Below, piece after piece: positions 16,323 to 27,431 of a stretch of DNA of 64,000 bases (position 1 is its first letter; every line of letters begins with the position of its first letter). Position numbers and translations under genes: made by a program. Below the pieces are notes generated by a model. It was not told the origin of the DNA and did not search any database. It worked only from the letters and a program-made list of their open reading frames with translations. Origin of the DNA: Saccharopolyspora rosea (GTDB lineage: Bacteria; Actinomycetota; Actinomycetes; Mycobacteriales; Pseudonocardiaceae); contig NZ_CP102826.1 of the NCBI RefSeq assembly GCF_025643595.1, forward strand, positions 930,001 to 994,000, in the 5' to 3' direction.

Positions 16323-16732
16323 GTGCTTCCCCTCCACGGTGTGGTGGTCGTCGTCCCAGGGCGGCCCCGCGATCGATGGAAGCTGATCTGAAGAAGGGCT
16401 GCCGGACCTCTCGCTCCGTAGGCTAACCGGCGTGTCCCCGGGTGTTGCGAGCGACATCGGGCATTCGGCGCGCCCGCTCGGGCAAACACCCAGCATGCGC
16501 GGCCTGTCGCGTGGATCTCACTGCGCGTGACGCCGACATCGCCGATGACTAGGGTGGCTACGGCCCGGCCGAACTCCCGCAGCGAGGTCGGACTAGTATC
16601 CGCAGGCGGCAGTGCATGGCTCGGTCTGCAGCGTCCTGCAGGGAGTCGCACCCTGCCGAACCGGCCCACCCGGGTCGGGGCGGGTCCGAACGGACCCGGC
16701 TACGCATTCGAGGGATCTGTGCAGGAGGCACC
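16323..16732. promoter_or_regulatory. Divergent promoter region, lipoprotein/ctaD
   Basis: About 410 bases without a convincing gene, carrying the promoters of both flanking genes. TAGTAT at 16594-16599 is a candidate -10 box for ctaD, without a clear -35. Confidence 0.4.
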
Positions 16733-18484
16733 GTGACGGCCGTCGCGCCACAGCCGATCGCCACGCGCCCCTATCCGGTGCGCAAAACGGTCAAAGGGTC
16801 ATTCCTGGCGCGGATGTTCCGCACCACGGACCACAAGCAAATCGGCATCCTCTACCTGGTCACGTCGATCGCCTTCTTCCTGGTCGGCGGCCTGATGGCG
16901 ATGCTGATCCGCGCCGAGCTGGCACAGCCTGGTCTGCAGTTCCTGTCCCAGGAGCAGTACAACCAGCTGTTCACCATGCACGGCACGATCATGCTGCTGC
17001 TGTACGCGACCCCGATCCTGTTCGGGTTCGCCAACTACATCCTTCCGCTGCAGATCGGCTCGCCGGACGTGGCGTTCCCGCGGTTGAACGCCTTCGGCTA
17101 CTGGCTGTACCTGTTCGGCGGTCTGATGGTCGTCAGCGGCTTCCTGCTGCCGGGCGGCGCGGCCGACTTCGGCTGGTTCGCCTACACCCCGCTGTCGGAC
17201 GCCCTGCACTCGCCGGGCCACGGCGCGGACATGTGGATCGCCGGTCTGGCGGTGTCCGGTCTGGGCACCATCCTCGGCGCGGTCAACATGCTCACCACCG
17301 TGATCTGCCTGCGCGCGCCGGGCATGACGATGTTCCGGATGCCGATCTTCACCTGGAACATCATGGTCACCAGCGTGCTGATCCTGATGGCCTTCCCGAT
17401 CCTGACCGCGGCGCTGTTCGGGCTGATGGCCGACCGGCACCTCGGTGCGCACGTGTTCGACCCCGCCAACGGCGGCGTCATCCTGTGGCAGCACCTGTTC
17501 TGGTTCTTCGGCCACCCCGAGGTCTACATCGTCGCGCTGCCGTTCTTCGGCATCGTGTCCGAGATCTTCCCGGTGTTCAGCCGCAAGCCGCTGTTCGGCT
17601 ACTCCGGCCTGGTGTACGCGACGCTGGGCATCGCGGCCCTGTCGGTCGTGGTCTGGGCGCACCACATGTACGCCACCGGCGCGGTGCTGCTGCCGTTCTT
17701 CGCGTTCACCACGTTCCTGATCGCGGTCCCGACCGGTGTGAAGTTCTTCAACTGGATCGGCACCATGTGGAAGGGGCAGCTGACCTTCGAGACGCCGATG
17801 ATCTTCAGCGTCGGCTTCCTGGTCACCTTCCTCTTCGGCGGTCTCACCGGCGTCCTGCTGGCCATGCCGCCGGTCGACTTCCACGTGTCGGACACCTACT
17901 TCGTGGTCGCGCACTTCCACTACGTGCTCTACGGCACGATCGTGTTCGCCACCTTCGCCGGGATCTACTTCTGGTTCCCGAAGATCACCGGCCGGATGAT
18001 GGACGAGCGGCTCGGCAAGCTGCACTTCTGGTTGACCTTCATCGGCTTCCACGGCACGTTCCTGGTGCAGCACTGGCTGGGCAACGAGGGCATGCCGCGG
18101 CGGTACGCCGACTACCTGGCCTCCGACGGGTTCACCACGCTGAACACGATCTCCACGATCGGCGCGTTCATCCTGGGCGCCTCGATGCTCCCGTTCATCT
18201 ACAACGTGTTCAAGAGCTACCGGTACGGCGAGGTCGTGACCGTGGACGACCCGTGGGGCTACGGGAACTCCCTGGAGTGGGCCACCTCCTGCCCGCCGCC
18301 GCGGCACAACTTCACCGAGCTGCCGCGGATCCGGTCCGAGCGCCCGGCGTTCGAGCTGCACTACCCGCACATCGCCGAGCGGATGCGGCTGGAGTCGCAC
18401 CTGAGCCTGACCGGCAAGACCCTCGCGCACAAGCACGAGGCGCCGTCCGTCGGTGCGACCACCGAGGACGACGGCGAGAAGTGA
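16733..18484 (+). CDS. ctaD: Cytochrome c oxidase subunit I (aa3 type)
   Basis: The 583-residue catalytic subunit of the terminal oxidase, with twelve membrane helices. It carries haem a, haem a3 and CuB and reduces oxygen to water while pumping protons. Visible landmarks: FTMHGTIM (haem a His), [13 protein letters not shown] (CuB His and the cross-linked Tyr), WAHHMYATG (CuB pair), and VVAHFHYVL (haem ligands). The GTG at 16733 has AGGAGG 5 bases upstream, so the longer in-frame extension to 16616 is rejected. CtaC and CtaE are not adjacent. The ctaD-serB neighbourhood also occurs in mycobacteria. Confidence 0.97.
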   Translation: MTAVAPQPIATRPYPVRKTVKGSFLARMFRTTDHKQIGILYLVTSIAFFLVGGLMAMLIRAELAQPGLQFLSQEQYNQLFTMHGTIMLLLYATPILFGFANYILPLQIGSPDVAFPRLNAFGYWLYLFGGLMVVSGFLLPGGAADFGWFAYTPLSDALHSPGHGADMWIAGLAVSGLGTILGAVNMLTTVICLRAPGMTMFRMPIFTWNIMVTSVLILMAFPILTAALFGLMADRHLGAHVFDPANGGVILWQHLFWFFGHPEVYIVALPFFGIVSEIFPVFSRKPLFGYSGLVYATLGIAALSVVVWAHHMYATGAVLLPFFAFTTFLIAVPTGVKFFNWIGTMWKGQLTFETPMIFSVGFLVTFLFGGLTGVLLAMPPVDFHVSDTYFVVAHFHYVLYGTIVFATFAGIYFWFPKITGRMMDERLGKLHFWLTFIGFHGTFLVQHWLGNEGMPRRYADYLASDGFTTLNTISTIGAFILGASMLPFIYNVFKSYRYGEVVTVDDPWGYGNSLEWATSCPPPRHNFTELPRIRSERPAFELHYPHIAERMRLESHLSLTGKTLAHKHEAPSVGATTEDDGEK

Positions 18485-18531
18485 CCTGGGCGCTAGCCCC
18501 GCACCGCGCGGCTGTGCAAGGGTGGGGCTAG

Positions 18532-19848
<1,317 letters not shown>

Positions 19849-19850
19849 AG

Positions 19851-20645
19851 ATGCCCGCCATGACCGCTGCTCGCGTGCTCGACCCGCTGATCAGCCGCTA
19901 CGCCTCGTGGCTGGCGATGCCCGAGGAGGCCACTGCGGACACCTCGGACGAGGACGACCCCGGCGAGGTCGTGCTGATGCCGATGGTGCTGCGCATCGAG
20001 CGGCGGGAGCCGCCGGACCGCACCGCGCTGCTGGAAGCCGCGGCCGCCGCCGCGCTCGCGGTGTGCCTCGACGAGCGCTGCAAGCCGGGCGGCGAGTGGC
20101 ACGAGGCGATGATCACGTGGACGCGCGGCCGGATCCGCAAGGTGTCCCGCCGGGCGCGCGGCGCGCACTGGACGGCGGTGCAGTCGCTGCCCGGGCGGAC
20201 GGTCCGGGTCGGTGACGCCGAGGTCCGCGCGTTCCTGCCGATGCGGGTCGCGGAGATGCCCAAGGAGCTCAGCCGCCTGCAGATCTCCGGCAGCGAGCTG
20301 GAGCCCGACGAGCCCGGGCCGCCGCAAGCCGGTGTCCCGGCGCTGTGGCTCAACCCCGAGGTGCCGATGAGCGCGGGGAAGTCCGCCGCGCAGGTGGGGC
20401 ACGCCACGATGATCCTCGCCGCACTGCTGCGCGGCGACGGGCTCGACGCGGAGCTGGAGCGGTGGGCGGCGAACGAGTTCCGCTGCTCGGTGCGCACGGC
20501 CGACGCCGGGACCTGGCGCCGCCTGCACCCGGGCGACGATCCCGAGGCGGCGTGGCGGCGGCACCGGGTGGCGGTGGTGCGGGATGCCGGGTTCACCGAG
20601 GTCGACCCCGGCACGGTGACCGTCCTGGCGCAGTGGCCGGGCTGA
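19851..20645 (+). CDS. Peptidyl-tRNA hydrolase, PTH2 family-like
   Basis: A 264-residue protein. The C-terminal half shows the PTH2 pattern: LNPEVPMSAGKSAAQVGHATMIL, with the conserved Lys and His, and a later VVRDAGFTEVDPGTVTVLAQWP. PTH2 enzymes, best known from archaea and eukaryotes, release peptides or amino acids from stalled tRNA; some actinobacteria carry a diverged copy beside the usual bacterial Pth. The N-terminal half has no domain I recognise. Two in-frame ATGs (19851 and 19860) are possible; I chose the first, 3 bases after the serB stop, which suggests co-transcription. Confidence 0.78.
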   Translation: MPAMTAARVLDPLISRYASWLAMPEEATADTSDEDDPGEVVLMPMVLRIERREPPDRTALLEAAAAAALAVCLDERCKPGGEWHEAMITWTRGRIRKVSRRARGAHWTAVQSLPGRTVRVGDAEVRAFLPMRVAEMPKELSRLQISGSELEPDEPGPPQAGVPALWLNPEVPMSAGKSAAQVGHATMILAALLRGDGLDAELERWAANEFRCSVRTADAGTWRRLHPGDDPEAAWRRHRVAVVRDAGFTEVDPGTVTVLAQWPG

Positions 20646-20829
20646 ACCGGCCCCGGACACGGACCAAGCCCGGAAGCGTTTTGCGATCTTTCGATCGCTA
20701 GGTCTTGTGGCGGCCCTATCGGTCGTCGAAGGCCACTGCGCTTCCGGGCTGGCCGACCGGGTTTCCCCGGTATCCACCAGGATCGGACGTCGAGGCCGAC
20801 CCGCGACAGGGTCAAAAGTCCCGGTTTCG
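20646..20829. other. Convergent intergenic region with small hairpin
   Basis: Between converging genes. GCGATC-TTTC-GATCGC at 20683-20698 could act as a weak terminator. Nothing else is seen. Confidence 0.4.
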
Positions 20830-21435
20830 TCAGTCGTCCCCGACGCCGCGGGCGGCCAGCGCCTCGGCCAGCTCGTCGCTGTGCCGCAGGGTGCGGACCA
20901 GGAACGGGACGGCGAAGGCGGTGGCGGAGCGGTCGGCGCCGCGGGCGCGCTGCGCCTCGCGCACCTGGACCGCGATCGTCGACAGCGCCGCGACCGCCTG
21001 CAACGTGAGGCCGACGAGCAGCCCCACGCGCTCCGGCCGGACGCCGAAGCGCCGCGCCGGGCGGAGCCCGCGCTCCACCGCGCCGACCAGGTCGTCGACG
21101 CGCGTGGTGAGGGTGAACAGGTTCGCCGCACCGAGCGCCGCCAGCAGCCGCAGGCCGACCACCTCGGCGGTGCCCAGGCCGAGCATCCACCACTGGAGCA
21201 GGAAGACGACCACCACCAGCGGCACCAGCACCCGGGCGATCTGCCGGCAGCGCCGGGCCGGGATCCGCGCGACGGGGTAGGCGAGCACGACCGCGAGCAC
21301 GCAGCAGCCCAGGGCGAGCGGCGAACCGAGGACGACGGTCAGCGCCGCCAGCGCGAGCAGGCCGGCGAACTTCCACCCCGCGGCGAGCCGGTGCAGCGGA
21401 CTGCTGCCCGGTTCGTACAGGCCGAGCGGGTTCAT
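20830..21435 (-). CDS. bioN: ECF transporter transmembrane subunit (BioN/EcfT)
   Basis: A 201-residue membrane protein with about five helices, the scaffold of an energy-coupling factor importer. It starts MNPLGLYEPGSSPLHRL, a common EcfT opening, and carries the cytoplasmic coupling region with ARG motifs near the C terminus (QRARGADR, LAARGVGDD) that grip the ATPases. The ATG at 21435 overlaps the ATPase gene stop (ATGA). It is last in an operon with bioY and an ATPase, so it very likely serves biotin uptake. Confidence 0.88.
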   Translation of the reverse strand: MNPLGLYEPGSSPLHRLAAGWKFAGLLALAALTVVLGSPLALGCCVLAVVLAYPVARIPARRCRQIARVLVPLVVVVFLLQWWMLGLGTAEVVGLRLLAALGAANLFTLTTRVDDLVGAVERGLRPARRFGVRPERVGLLVGLTLQAVAALSTIAVQVREAQRARGADRSATAFAVPFLVRTLRHSDELAEALAARGVGDD

Positions 21436-22106
21436 CCGACCAGCGCCCGGTAGTGGGCGAGCGCGGCGGACGGCGCGTCGTCGGCGACGACCCGGCCGCC
21501 GTCCAGCACGACGACGCGGTCGAAGTCCGCCAGCAGCTCCAAGTCGTGGGTGACCATCACGACCTGCTGCGGCAGGCCCGACAGCACCTCGGCGAAGTGC
21601 CGCTTGTTCCGCAGGTCCAGCAGCGTCGTCGGCTCGTCGCACACCAGCACGTCCGGTTCGAGCACGAGCATCGAGCACAGCGCGAGCAGCTGCTTCTGCC
21701 CGCCGGAGAGCTGGTGCGCGGGGTGCTCGGCGTACCCGGCGAGCCCGTGCTCGGCCAGGACCTCGGCGGCCCGGCGCTGCCGCTCCGCCTTCGGCACGCC
21801 CTGCCTGCGCAGCGAGAACGCGACGTCCTCGCCCGCCGTGGGCATGACGATCTGGCTGTCCGGGTGGGTGAACACGAACCCGACCCGGCGCCGGACCGCC
21901 CGCCCGTCCCGCGCCGGGTCCACGCCGTCCACCAGCACCCGGCCCCGGGTCGGGTGCACCAGTCCGTTGATCATCCGGGCGAGCGTGGACTTGCCGGAAC
22001 CGTTGGCGCCGACGAACGCCACGCGCCGCTCGTCGAGCCGCAGGTCCACGCCGTCCAGCACGGCGCGCCCGTCGTAGCTGTGCCCCACGTCCTCGAACTC
22101 GATCAA
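21432..22106 (-). CDS. bioM: ECF transporter ATP-binding protein (BioM-like)
   Basis: A 224-residue ABC ATPase that powers biotin uptake with BioN and BioY. It shows Walker A (GANGSGKST), the Q-loop (HPDSQIVMP), the ABC signature LSGGQKQLLAL, Walker B (VLVCDEPTTLLD) and the switch His (VMVTHDLE). The start is probably TTG at 22106, which overlaps the thiolase stop as TTGA with GGAG upstream; a GTG a few codons earlier is an alternative. Confidence 0.9.
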   Translation of the reverse strand: MIEFEDVGHSYDGRAVLDGVDLRLDERRVAFVGANGSGKSTLARMINGLVHPTRGRVLVDGVDPARDGRAVRRRVGFVFTHPDSQIVMPTAGEDVAFSLRRQGVPKAERQRRAAEVLAEHGLAGYAEHPAHQLSGGQKQLLALCSMLVLEPDVLVCDEPTTLLDLRNKRHFAEVLSGLPQQVVMVTHDLELLADFDRVVVLDGGRVVADDAPSAALAHYRALVG

Positions 22107-23221
22107 CCCACTCGCTCCCACATCGCGGCCACGCCCAGGCCGCCTCCGGACGACAGCGCCGTGAGACCGACCCGGGGCCCGTCCGCTCGGACCATCCGGC
22201 TGAACAACCGCACCACCAGCACCGCGCCCGAGGCGCCCCACGGGTGGCCGAGCGCGATGGCGCCGCCGTCCGGGCTCACCAGGCGCTCGTCGATCCCGGC
22301 GGCGTCCAGGCAGGCCAACGCCTGCCCGGCGAACGCCTCGTTGAACTCGACCACCTCGGGCGCGTGCTCGGCCACCAGCTCCCGCATCGCGGGCACCGCT
22401 CCGAGGCCGAGCCGGTTCGGGTCGACGCCGCTGGTCCGGGACGCCACCAACCGCAGCCCGGGCACGCCCAGCCGGCGCCGCTGCTGCTCGGTGGTCACCA
22501 GGACGACGGCGGCGCCGTCGTTGACCCCGCAGGAGTTCGCGGCGGTGGCAGTGCCGCCCGGGGTGAACGCGGGGCGGAACCGGGCCAGCCGCTGCGGGGT
22601 GAACCCGCGCCGCGGCCGCTCGTCGGCCCTCACCCCGCCCACCGGCACCAGTTCGGCGGCGAAGCGCCCGGCGTCCTGGGCGGCCACGGCGCGTTCGTGA
22701 CTGCGGGCGGCGAAGGCGTCCTGGCGTTCCCGGGAGATCCCGGCTTCGGCCGCGACCAGGTCGGCGGCCGGGCCCATGTCCGGATCGCCGATCTCGGCCG
22801 GGGCGAACGGGGCGCGGTCGTAGAAGCGCGGCGGCTCGGTCGCCGACCTGGGACGCCACGCCCGCCACGGCGCGGTCGACGGGCTCTCCACACCCCCGGC
22901 CGCGTACCACTCGCCGGCTCCGGCGCGGACCATCGCGGCGGCGGTGGTGATCGCGGTCAGCCCGCTGGCGCACTGCCGGTCGACGGTCAACCCCGGCACC
23001 TGCTCGCCGAGACCCGCGCGCAGCGCGGCCACGCGCGCCGGGTTCCCGCCCGGCCCCAGGACGTTGCCGAGCAGCACGTCGTCCACAGCGGACACGTCGA
23101 CGTCGTCGAGGACGGCGCGCAGCGCCGCCGCGCCCAACCGGTCGACCGGCACGGCGCGCAGCGCACCACCCGCTTCGCCGATCGGCGTGCGGCGCGCCGC
23201 GATGACGACTGGTTCGGTCAC
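22103..23221 (-). CDS. Thiolase family acyltransferase
   Basis: A 372-residue thiolase. It has the nucleophilic cysteine (VDRQCASGLTAI), the His region VEFNEAFAGQALACLD, and GGAIALGHPWGASGA. The second Cys motif, normally CxGGGxG near the C terminus, reads SSGGGLG, so the usual proton-transfer cysteine is replaced by serine. Activity as a typical acetoacetyl-CoA thiolase is therefore in doubt; condensation or another acyl transfer is possible. The GTG at 23221 overlaps the ligase stop (GTGA) and its own stop overlaps the ATPase start. It lies inside a biotin transporter operon, which suggests a role with pimeloyl-type precursors; that is inference. Confidence 0.88.
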   Translation of the reverse strand: MTEPVVIAARRTPIGEAGGALRAVPVDRLGAAALRAVLDDVDVSAVDDVLLGNVLGPGGNPARVAALRAGLGEQVPGLTVDRQCASGLTAITTAAAMVRAGAGEWYAAGGVESPSTAPWRAWRPRSATEPPRFYDRAPFAPAEIGDPDMGPAADLVAAEAGISRERQDAFAARSHERAVAAQDAGRFAAELVPVGGVRADERPRRGFTPQRLARFRPAFTPGGTATAANSCGVNDGAAVVLVTTEQQRRRLGVPGLRLVASRTSGVDPNRLGLGAVPAMRELVAEHAPEVVEFNEAFAGQALACLDAAGIDERLVSPDGGAIALGHPWGASGAVLVVRLFSRMVRADGPRVGLTALSSGGGLGVAAMWERVG

Positions 23222-24555
23222 GACATCTCCACGGCGTCCAGCGTCCCCTCGCGGAGGTGTTCGGCGACCAGGGCGCGCGCCGGTTTGCCGGACGCGGTGC
23301 GCGGCAGCCGCTCCGTGACCAGCCAGCGGTGCGGCCGCTTGCCCGGTTCGAGCGCCTCCCGGGCCCGGGCGCGCAGCGCGGCCAGCGCGGGCGGTTCGCC
23401 GGGGAGGGCCTCGACCAGCGCGGTCACCAGCGCGCCGAACCGGGGGTGCGGGGTGGCGGAGACGAGCACGTCGAGCACGCCGTCGACACCGCGCAGCGCG
23501 GCTTCGACCTCCTCCGCGCCGACGATCTTGGCGCCGCTGTCGATCGCCGAGGCCGGGCGGCCGAGCACCTCCAGCGTCCCGTCCGGGTGGAGCACGCCGC
23601 GGTCGCCGACCGTCGTCCAGCCGTCGCGCTCCTCGGGCGGGACGACCCGGCCGTCCACCAGGTGGCCGTCCACGCCGAGGTCGGAGCGCGCCCACAGCGT
23701 CCCGGTGTCGTCGATCCGCACCTCGACCACCGGGCGCAGCGCGCCGCCGGTGCGCACGGCGACCAACGACTGCTCGGCCGAGCCGTAGTACTCGACGAGC
23801 GCGCAACCCGGCAGCAGCGATGCGAGCCGTTCCGCCAGCGCCGGATCCACCCGGGAACCGGCGCAGACCACCGTGCGCAACCGGCACGCGGCGCGCAGCG
23901 CCGGATCTCGTTCCACAGCGGACAGGAGTGCGGACAGCATGGCGGGCACGAGGTGCACGACGGTAGCGGTGCGGCAGGCCCGCGCGGCCTCCGCCGCCGA
24001 CCAGCGGTCCAGCAGCTGCACCTCGGCACCCGCGTGCAGCGCGTGCAGCGCGCCGAACAGGAACAACGACGACGTCAGCGGACCGGGGACCAGCACCCGG
24101 TCGTCCGCGCGCAGCCCCAGGTCGAGCAGCGCGAAGCTGCGCAGCCAGGAACCCCGGGAGCGGATCAGCACCCGGGGGCGACCGCTGCTGCCCGACGTCG
24201 TCGGCAGGTAGAAGGGGGTGGACTCGTCACCGACCGGCTCGACCGGCCGCGCGCTGCCCGCGAGCCGCCGGACCTCGACGCTCGCGTCCGGCCGCGCGTC
24301 CGCCAGCACGGCCCGGCGTTCGCGGTCCGCCCACGACGGCTCGACCAGCAGCGCCGCTGACCCGGCGAGGTCCGCGCCCAGGAACCAGCACAGCCGGGCC
24401 AGGGCGTCGTCGCCGGTCAACGCGATGCGGGAACCGCGCGGCAGCAACCGGGCGGCGTGCCAAGCCTCGGCCGCCAGCTCGTCACCGGTCAGCACCCGCT
24501 CGCCGTGGAAGACCCGCGAGACGGGTGGTCCGCCCAGGATCGGGAGCACGCTCAC
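23218..24555 (-). CDS. AMP-forming acyl-CoA synthetase-like protein
   Basis: A 445-residue ANL-superfamily enzyme, shorter than usual fatty acyl-CoA ligases. Motifs: the P-loop YLPTTSGSSGRPR, the adenine-binding VEYYGSAEQSLVAV, TVGDRG, and the C-terminal catalytic lysine region LPRTASGKPARAL. It would activate a carboxylic acid as an adenylate and transfer it to CoA. It sits between bioY and a thiolase with GTGA overlaps on both sides, so it could activate a pimelate-like or biotin-related acid. The substrate cannot be read from sequence. The GTG at 24555 is the start. Confidence 0.88.
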   Translation of the reverse strand: MSVLPILGGPPVSRVFHGERVLTGDELAAEAWHAARLLPRGSRIALTGDDALARLCWFLGADLAGSAALLVEPSWADRERRAVLADARPDASVEVRRLAGSARPVEPVGDESTPFYLPTTSGSSGRPRVLIRSRGSWLRSFALLDLGLRADDRVLVPGPLTSSLFLFGALHALHAGAEVQLLDRWSAAEAARACRTATVVHLVPAMLSALLSAVERDPALRAACRLRTVVCAGSRVDPALAERLASLLPGCALVEYYGSAEQSLVAVRTGGALRPVVEVRIDDTGTLWARSDLGVDGHLVDGRVVPPEERDGWTTVGDRGVLHPDGTLEVLGRPASAIDSGAKIVGAEEVEAALRGVDGVLDVLVSATPHPRFGALVTALVEALPGEPPALAALRARAREALEPGKRPHRWLVTERLPRTASGKPARALVAEHLREGTLDAVEMS

Positions 24556-25109
24556 GCCCGCCCGGTCAGCGCCGCCGGAGCGGCCCGGTGGACCGCGGCG
24601 GCCACCAGGGACACCACCACGAGCTTCACCGCGTCACCCGGCACGAACACCAGGGACTGGACCGCGGCGGTGCCCAGGTCACCGGTCACCAAACCCCAGA
24701 ACGGGATGCCGACCAGGTAGTCCGCCGCGACCCCGGCGGCGTTGGCGACCAGCAGCACGACCAGCCCCGGCCGCGGCGTGGCCCGCTGCACGACGAGACC
24801 GACGACGACCGCGGACACCAGCCAGCCGAGCAGGAATCCGCCGCTGGGGCCGAAGAACGGCGCCACCCCGCCGCGCCCGCCGGACAGCAGCGGCAGCCCG
24901 AGCGCGGTCAGCGCGAGGAACAGCAGCACCGCGGCACCGGCCCGGCGCGCGCCGAGGATGCTGCCCGCCAGCAGCGGCCCCATGTTCTGCAACACCACCG
25001 GCACCGCGGCACCGCCCAGGTAGAAACCGGGGAAGATGCCGAGGACCGCGATGAACGCGGCGAACACGACGGTTCTGGCCAGGTTCGCGGCCGGGCGGGC
25101 TTCGGACAC
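24552..25109 (-). CDS. bioY: Biotin ECF transporter substrate-binding subunit BioY
   Basis: A 185-residue membrane protein with six helices, the S component that binds biotin. Family features are FYLGGAAVPVVLQNMGPLLAG, the glycine-rich FFGPSGGFLLGWL, and FVPGDAVKLVVVS. The GTG at 25109 has GGGGG upstream and is chosen over longer in-frame starts, whose extra residues look non-coding. It is first of a five-gene minus-strand operon. A biotin repressor such as BirA or BioQ is not adjacent and no clear operator was seen. Confidence 0.92.
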   Translation of the reverse strand: MSEARPAANLARTVVFAAFIAVLGIFPGFYLGGAAVPVVLQNMGPLLAGSILGARRAGAAVLLFLALTALGLPLLSGGRGGVAPFFGPSGGFLLGWLVSAVVVGLVVQRATPRPGLVVLLVANAAGVAADYLVGIPFWGLVTGDLGTAAVQSLVFVPGDAVKLVVVSLVAAAVHRAAPAALTGRA

Positions 25110-25242
25110 GGCGTACCCCCTCGGAATGCGGTTCGCGGAACGGCCGCGTTGTCCCCCGAACGGGCGATGGTCGGGCGCGGCGAGCACAACGTACCCGGCT
25201 CCGGCGCCGGAACGAAAAAGATCGGCAGCCGTTGTGGGCGGT

Positions 25243-27375
25243 CTACAACGCGGCCGCGGCGTCCAGCCGGCGCAGCGCGCCGCGCACCACCTCGGGGTCG
25301 TGCGTGGTCCAGAACGGCGGCAGCGACGCCCGCAGGAAACCGCCGTACCGGGCGGTCGCCAGCCGCGGGTCCAGCACCGCGATCACACCCCGGTCGGTCG
25401 GGGACCGCAGCAGCCGCCCGGCGCCCTGCGCGAGCAGCAGCGCGGCGTGCGTGCCCGCGACCGCGAGGAACCCGTTGCCGCCGTGCTCGGACACCGCCTT
25501 CTGCCGCGCCGAGGCCAGCGGGTCGTCCGGGCGCGGGAACGGGATCCGGTCCATCACCACCAGCTGCAACGACTCGCCGGGCACGTCCACGCCCTGCCAC
25601 AGCGACAGGGTGCCGAACAGCGACGTCGCCGGATCCTCGGCGAACCTGCCGACCAGCAGCGCCGTCGAGTCGTCGCCCTGGCACAGCACCGGCGTGCCCA
25701 GCCGGTCGCGCAACTCGTCGGCGGCCTGCCGGGCCGCGCGCATCGAGGAGAACAGCCCGAGCGTCCGGCCGCCCGCGGCCCGCACCAGCTCGGTGAGCTC
25801 GTCGAGGTACTGCGGCGGAAGCCCGTCGCGGCCGGGAGGTGGCAGGTGCCGGGCGATGTAGAGGATGCCGCTGCGCTGGTGCTCGAACGGTGATCCGACG
25901 TCCAACCCGGTCCAGGTGAGGCCACCGGTGTCCGACGGGGCCTCCTTCGCGGTCGCCATCCCCGGCGCGGGCGTGGCGCGCCGCTGCGGCGGCAGCCCCC
26001 ACTGGCGGGCGAGCGTGTCGAACGAGCCGCCCAGCGCCAGCGTCGCCGAGGTGAGCACCGTGGTGCGCCGACCGAACAGCCGCTCCCGCAGCAGGCCGCC
26101 GACGCCCAGCGGGGCCACCCGCACGGCCGGGGGCCGGTTCGGCTCCGCCGCGACCCACACCACGTCGCGCCGTTCGCCCTCGGGTTCGTCGAACGCCTCC
26201 AGCAGCCGGACCGCGGTGTCGTGCACCTCCTCGGTCAGCGCGAGGGCGAGCTTGCGCGCGGTGCTGCCCTCCACGTCCTCGGTGCGCTCCGGGCCCAGCG
26301 CGGTGACGCACGTCCACGCGGCGTCGCGGGTCACCCGCAGCGCACCGGAAAGGTCCTCGGGCAGCGCGTCGAGCCGCCCCGGCGCGGCCTCGCGGAGCAC
26401 GATCTCCAGACCCTCGCCGGCCTCGGCGAGGCGGTCCGCGGTCTCCTCGTCGACCGCCCGGCCGCAGCGGCGGGCGGCCAGCCGCACCGAGTTCGCGGTG
26501 AGTTCGCCGGTGGCCGCCGAGGTCACCCGGTCGACGAGGTCGTGGGCCTCGTCGACCAGCACCACGTCGTGCTCGGGCAGCACCGGCCGGTCGTCCAGGG
26601 CGTCGATGGCCAGCAGCGCGTGGTTGGTCACCACGACGTCGGCGCGACCCGCGGCGGCCCGCGCCCGCTCGGCGAAGCAGTCGATGCCGACCGGGCAGCG
26701 GTGCACCCCCAGGCACTCCTTCGCGGTCACCGACAGCTGCCGCCACGCCTGGTCGGTCACGCCGGGCACCAGCTCGTCGCGGTCCCCGGTCTCGGTGTCG
26801 GCCGCCCACTCCCGCAACCGTTTGACCTGGCGTTCCAGCGCGGACGCGGCGAAGGCGTCGAACAGCGCGGAGTCGTCGGGCTCCTCCGGGGCGTTGCCGT
26901 GCACCCGGTTCAGGCACAGGTAGTTGCGGCGTCCTTTGAGGATCGCGAACGTCGGCCTGCGGCCCAGCGCTGCGGCCAACGCCGTCGACAGCCGGGGGAG
27001 GTCCCGGTCGACGAGCTGGCGTTGCAGCGCGATCGTCGCCGTGGACACCACGACGGTGGTCCCGCGCGTCATCGCGTGCCGGATCGCCGGGACCAGGTAC
27101 GCCAGCGACTTGCCGGTCCCCGTGCCCGCCTGCACGGCGAGGTGCTCCCCGGACTCGATCGAGTGCGCCACCGACTCGGCCATCTGCGCCTGGCCCGCGC
27201 GCTCGACGCCGCCCACCGCCTCGACGGCGATCCGCATCAGCTCCGCGACGCCGGGCACGTCATGCGCGGCGCGGCCGTCCGACGGCAGCTCGGCGGCGAT
27301 CTCCGGCGGCAGCTCGTCGTCCGCGCCGGGCTCGAAGACAGCGGGATCCGACCATCGCGGAACAGAGGTGGGCAC
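25243..27375 (-). CDS. dinG: ATP-dependent DNA helicase, DinG/XPD family
   Basis: A 710-residue superfamily 2 helicase. It contains Walker A (QAGTGTGKSLAYLVP), a DEAH box (VVLVDEAHDLVDR), the iron-sulfur region cysteines (CLNRVH, CLGVHRCPVGIDCFAER) and C-terminal helicase motifs (GTLSLWQGVDVPG, QGAGRLLRS). DinG-type helicases unwind forked DNA and R-loops during repair. The GTG start at 27375 gives a tail typical for actinobacterial DinG. It follows pncA by 56 bases on the same strand; dinG-pncB proximity is also seen in M. tuberculosis (Rv1329c-Rv1330c). Confidence 0.95.
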   Translation of the reverse strand: MPTSVPRWSDPAVFEPGADDELPPEIAAELPSDGRAAHDVPGVAELMRIAVEAVGGVERAGQAQMAESVAHSIESGEHLAVQAGTGTGKSLAYLVPAIRHAMTRGTTVVVSTATIALQRQLVDRDLPRLSTALAAALGRRPTFAILKGRRNYLCLNRVHGNAPEEPDDSALFDAFAASALERQVKRLREWAADTETGDRDELVPGVTDQAWRQLSVTAKECLGVHRCPVGIDCFAERARAAAGRADVVVTNHALLAIDALDDRPVLPEHDVVLVDEAHDLVDRVTSAATGELTANSVRLAARRCGRAVDEETADRLAEAGEGLEIVLREAAPGRLDALPEDLSGALRVTRDAAWTCVTALGPERTEDVEGSTARKLALALTEEVHDTAVRLLEAFDEPEGERRDVVWVAAEPNRPPAVRVAPLGVGGLLRERLFGRRTTVLTSATLALGGSFDTLARQWGLPPQRRATPAPGMATAKEAPSDTGGLTWTGLDVGSPFEHQRSGILYIARHLPPPGRDGLPPQYLDELTELVRAAGGRTLGLFSSMRAARQAADELRDRLGTPVLCQGDDSTALLVGRFAEDPATSLFGTLSLWQGVDVPGESLQLVVMDRIPFPRPDDPLASARQKAVSEHGGNGFLAVAGTHAALLLAQGAGRLLRSPTDRGVIAVLDPRLATARYGGFLRASLPPFWTTHDPEVVRGALRRLDAAAAL

Positions 27376-27431
27376 GCCAGCAGACGGTACCGCGCACCCC
27401 CGTCACCCCGACCGACGAGTCGCCCGACCGG

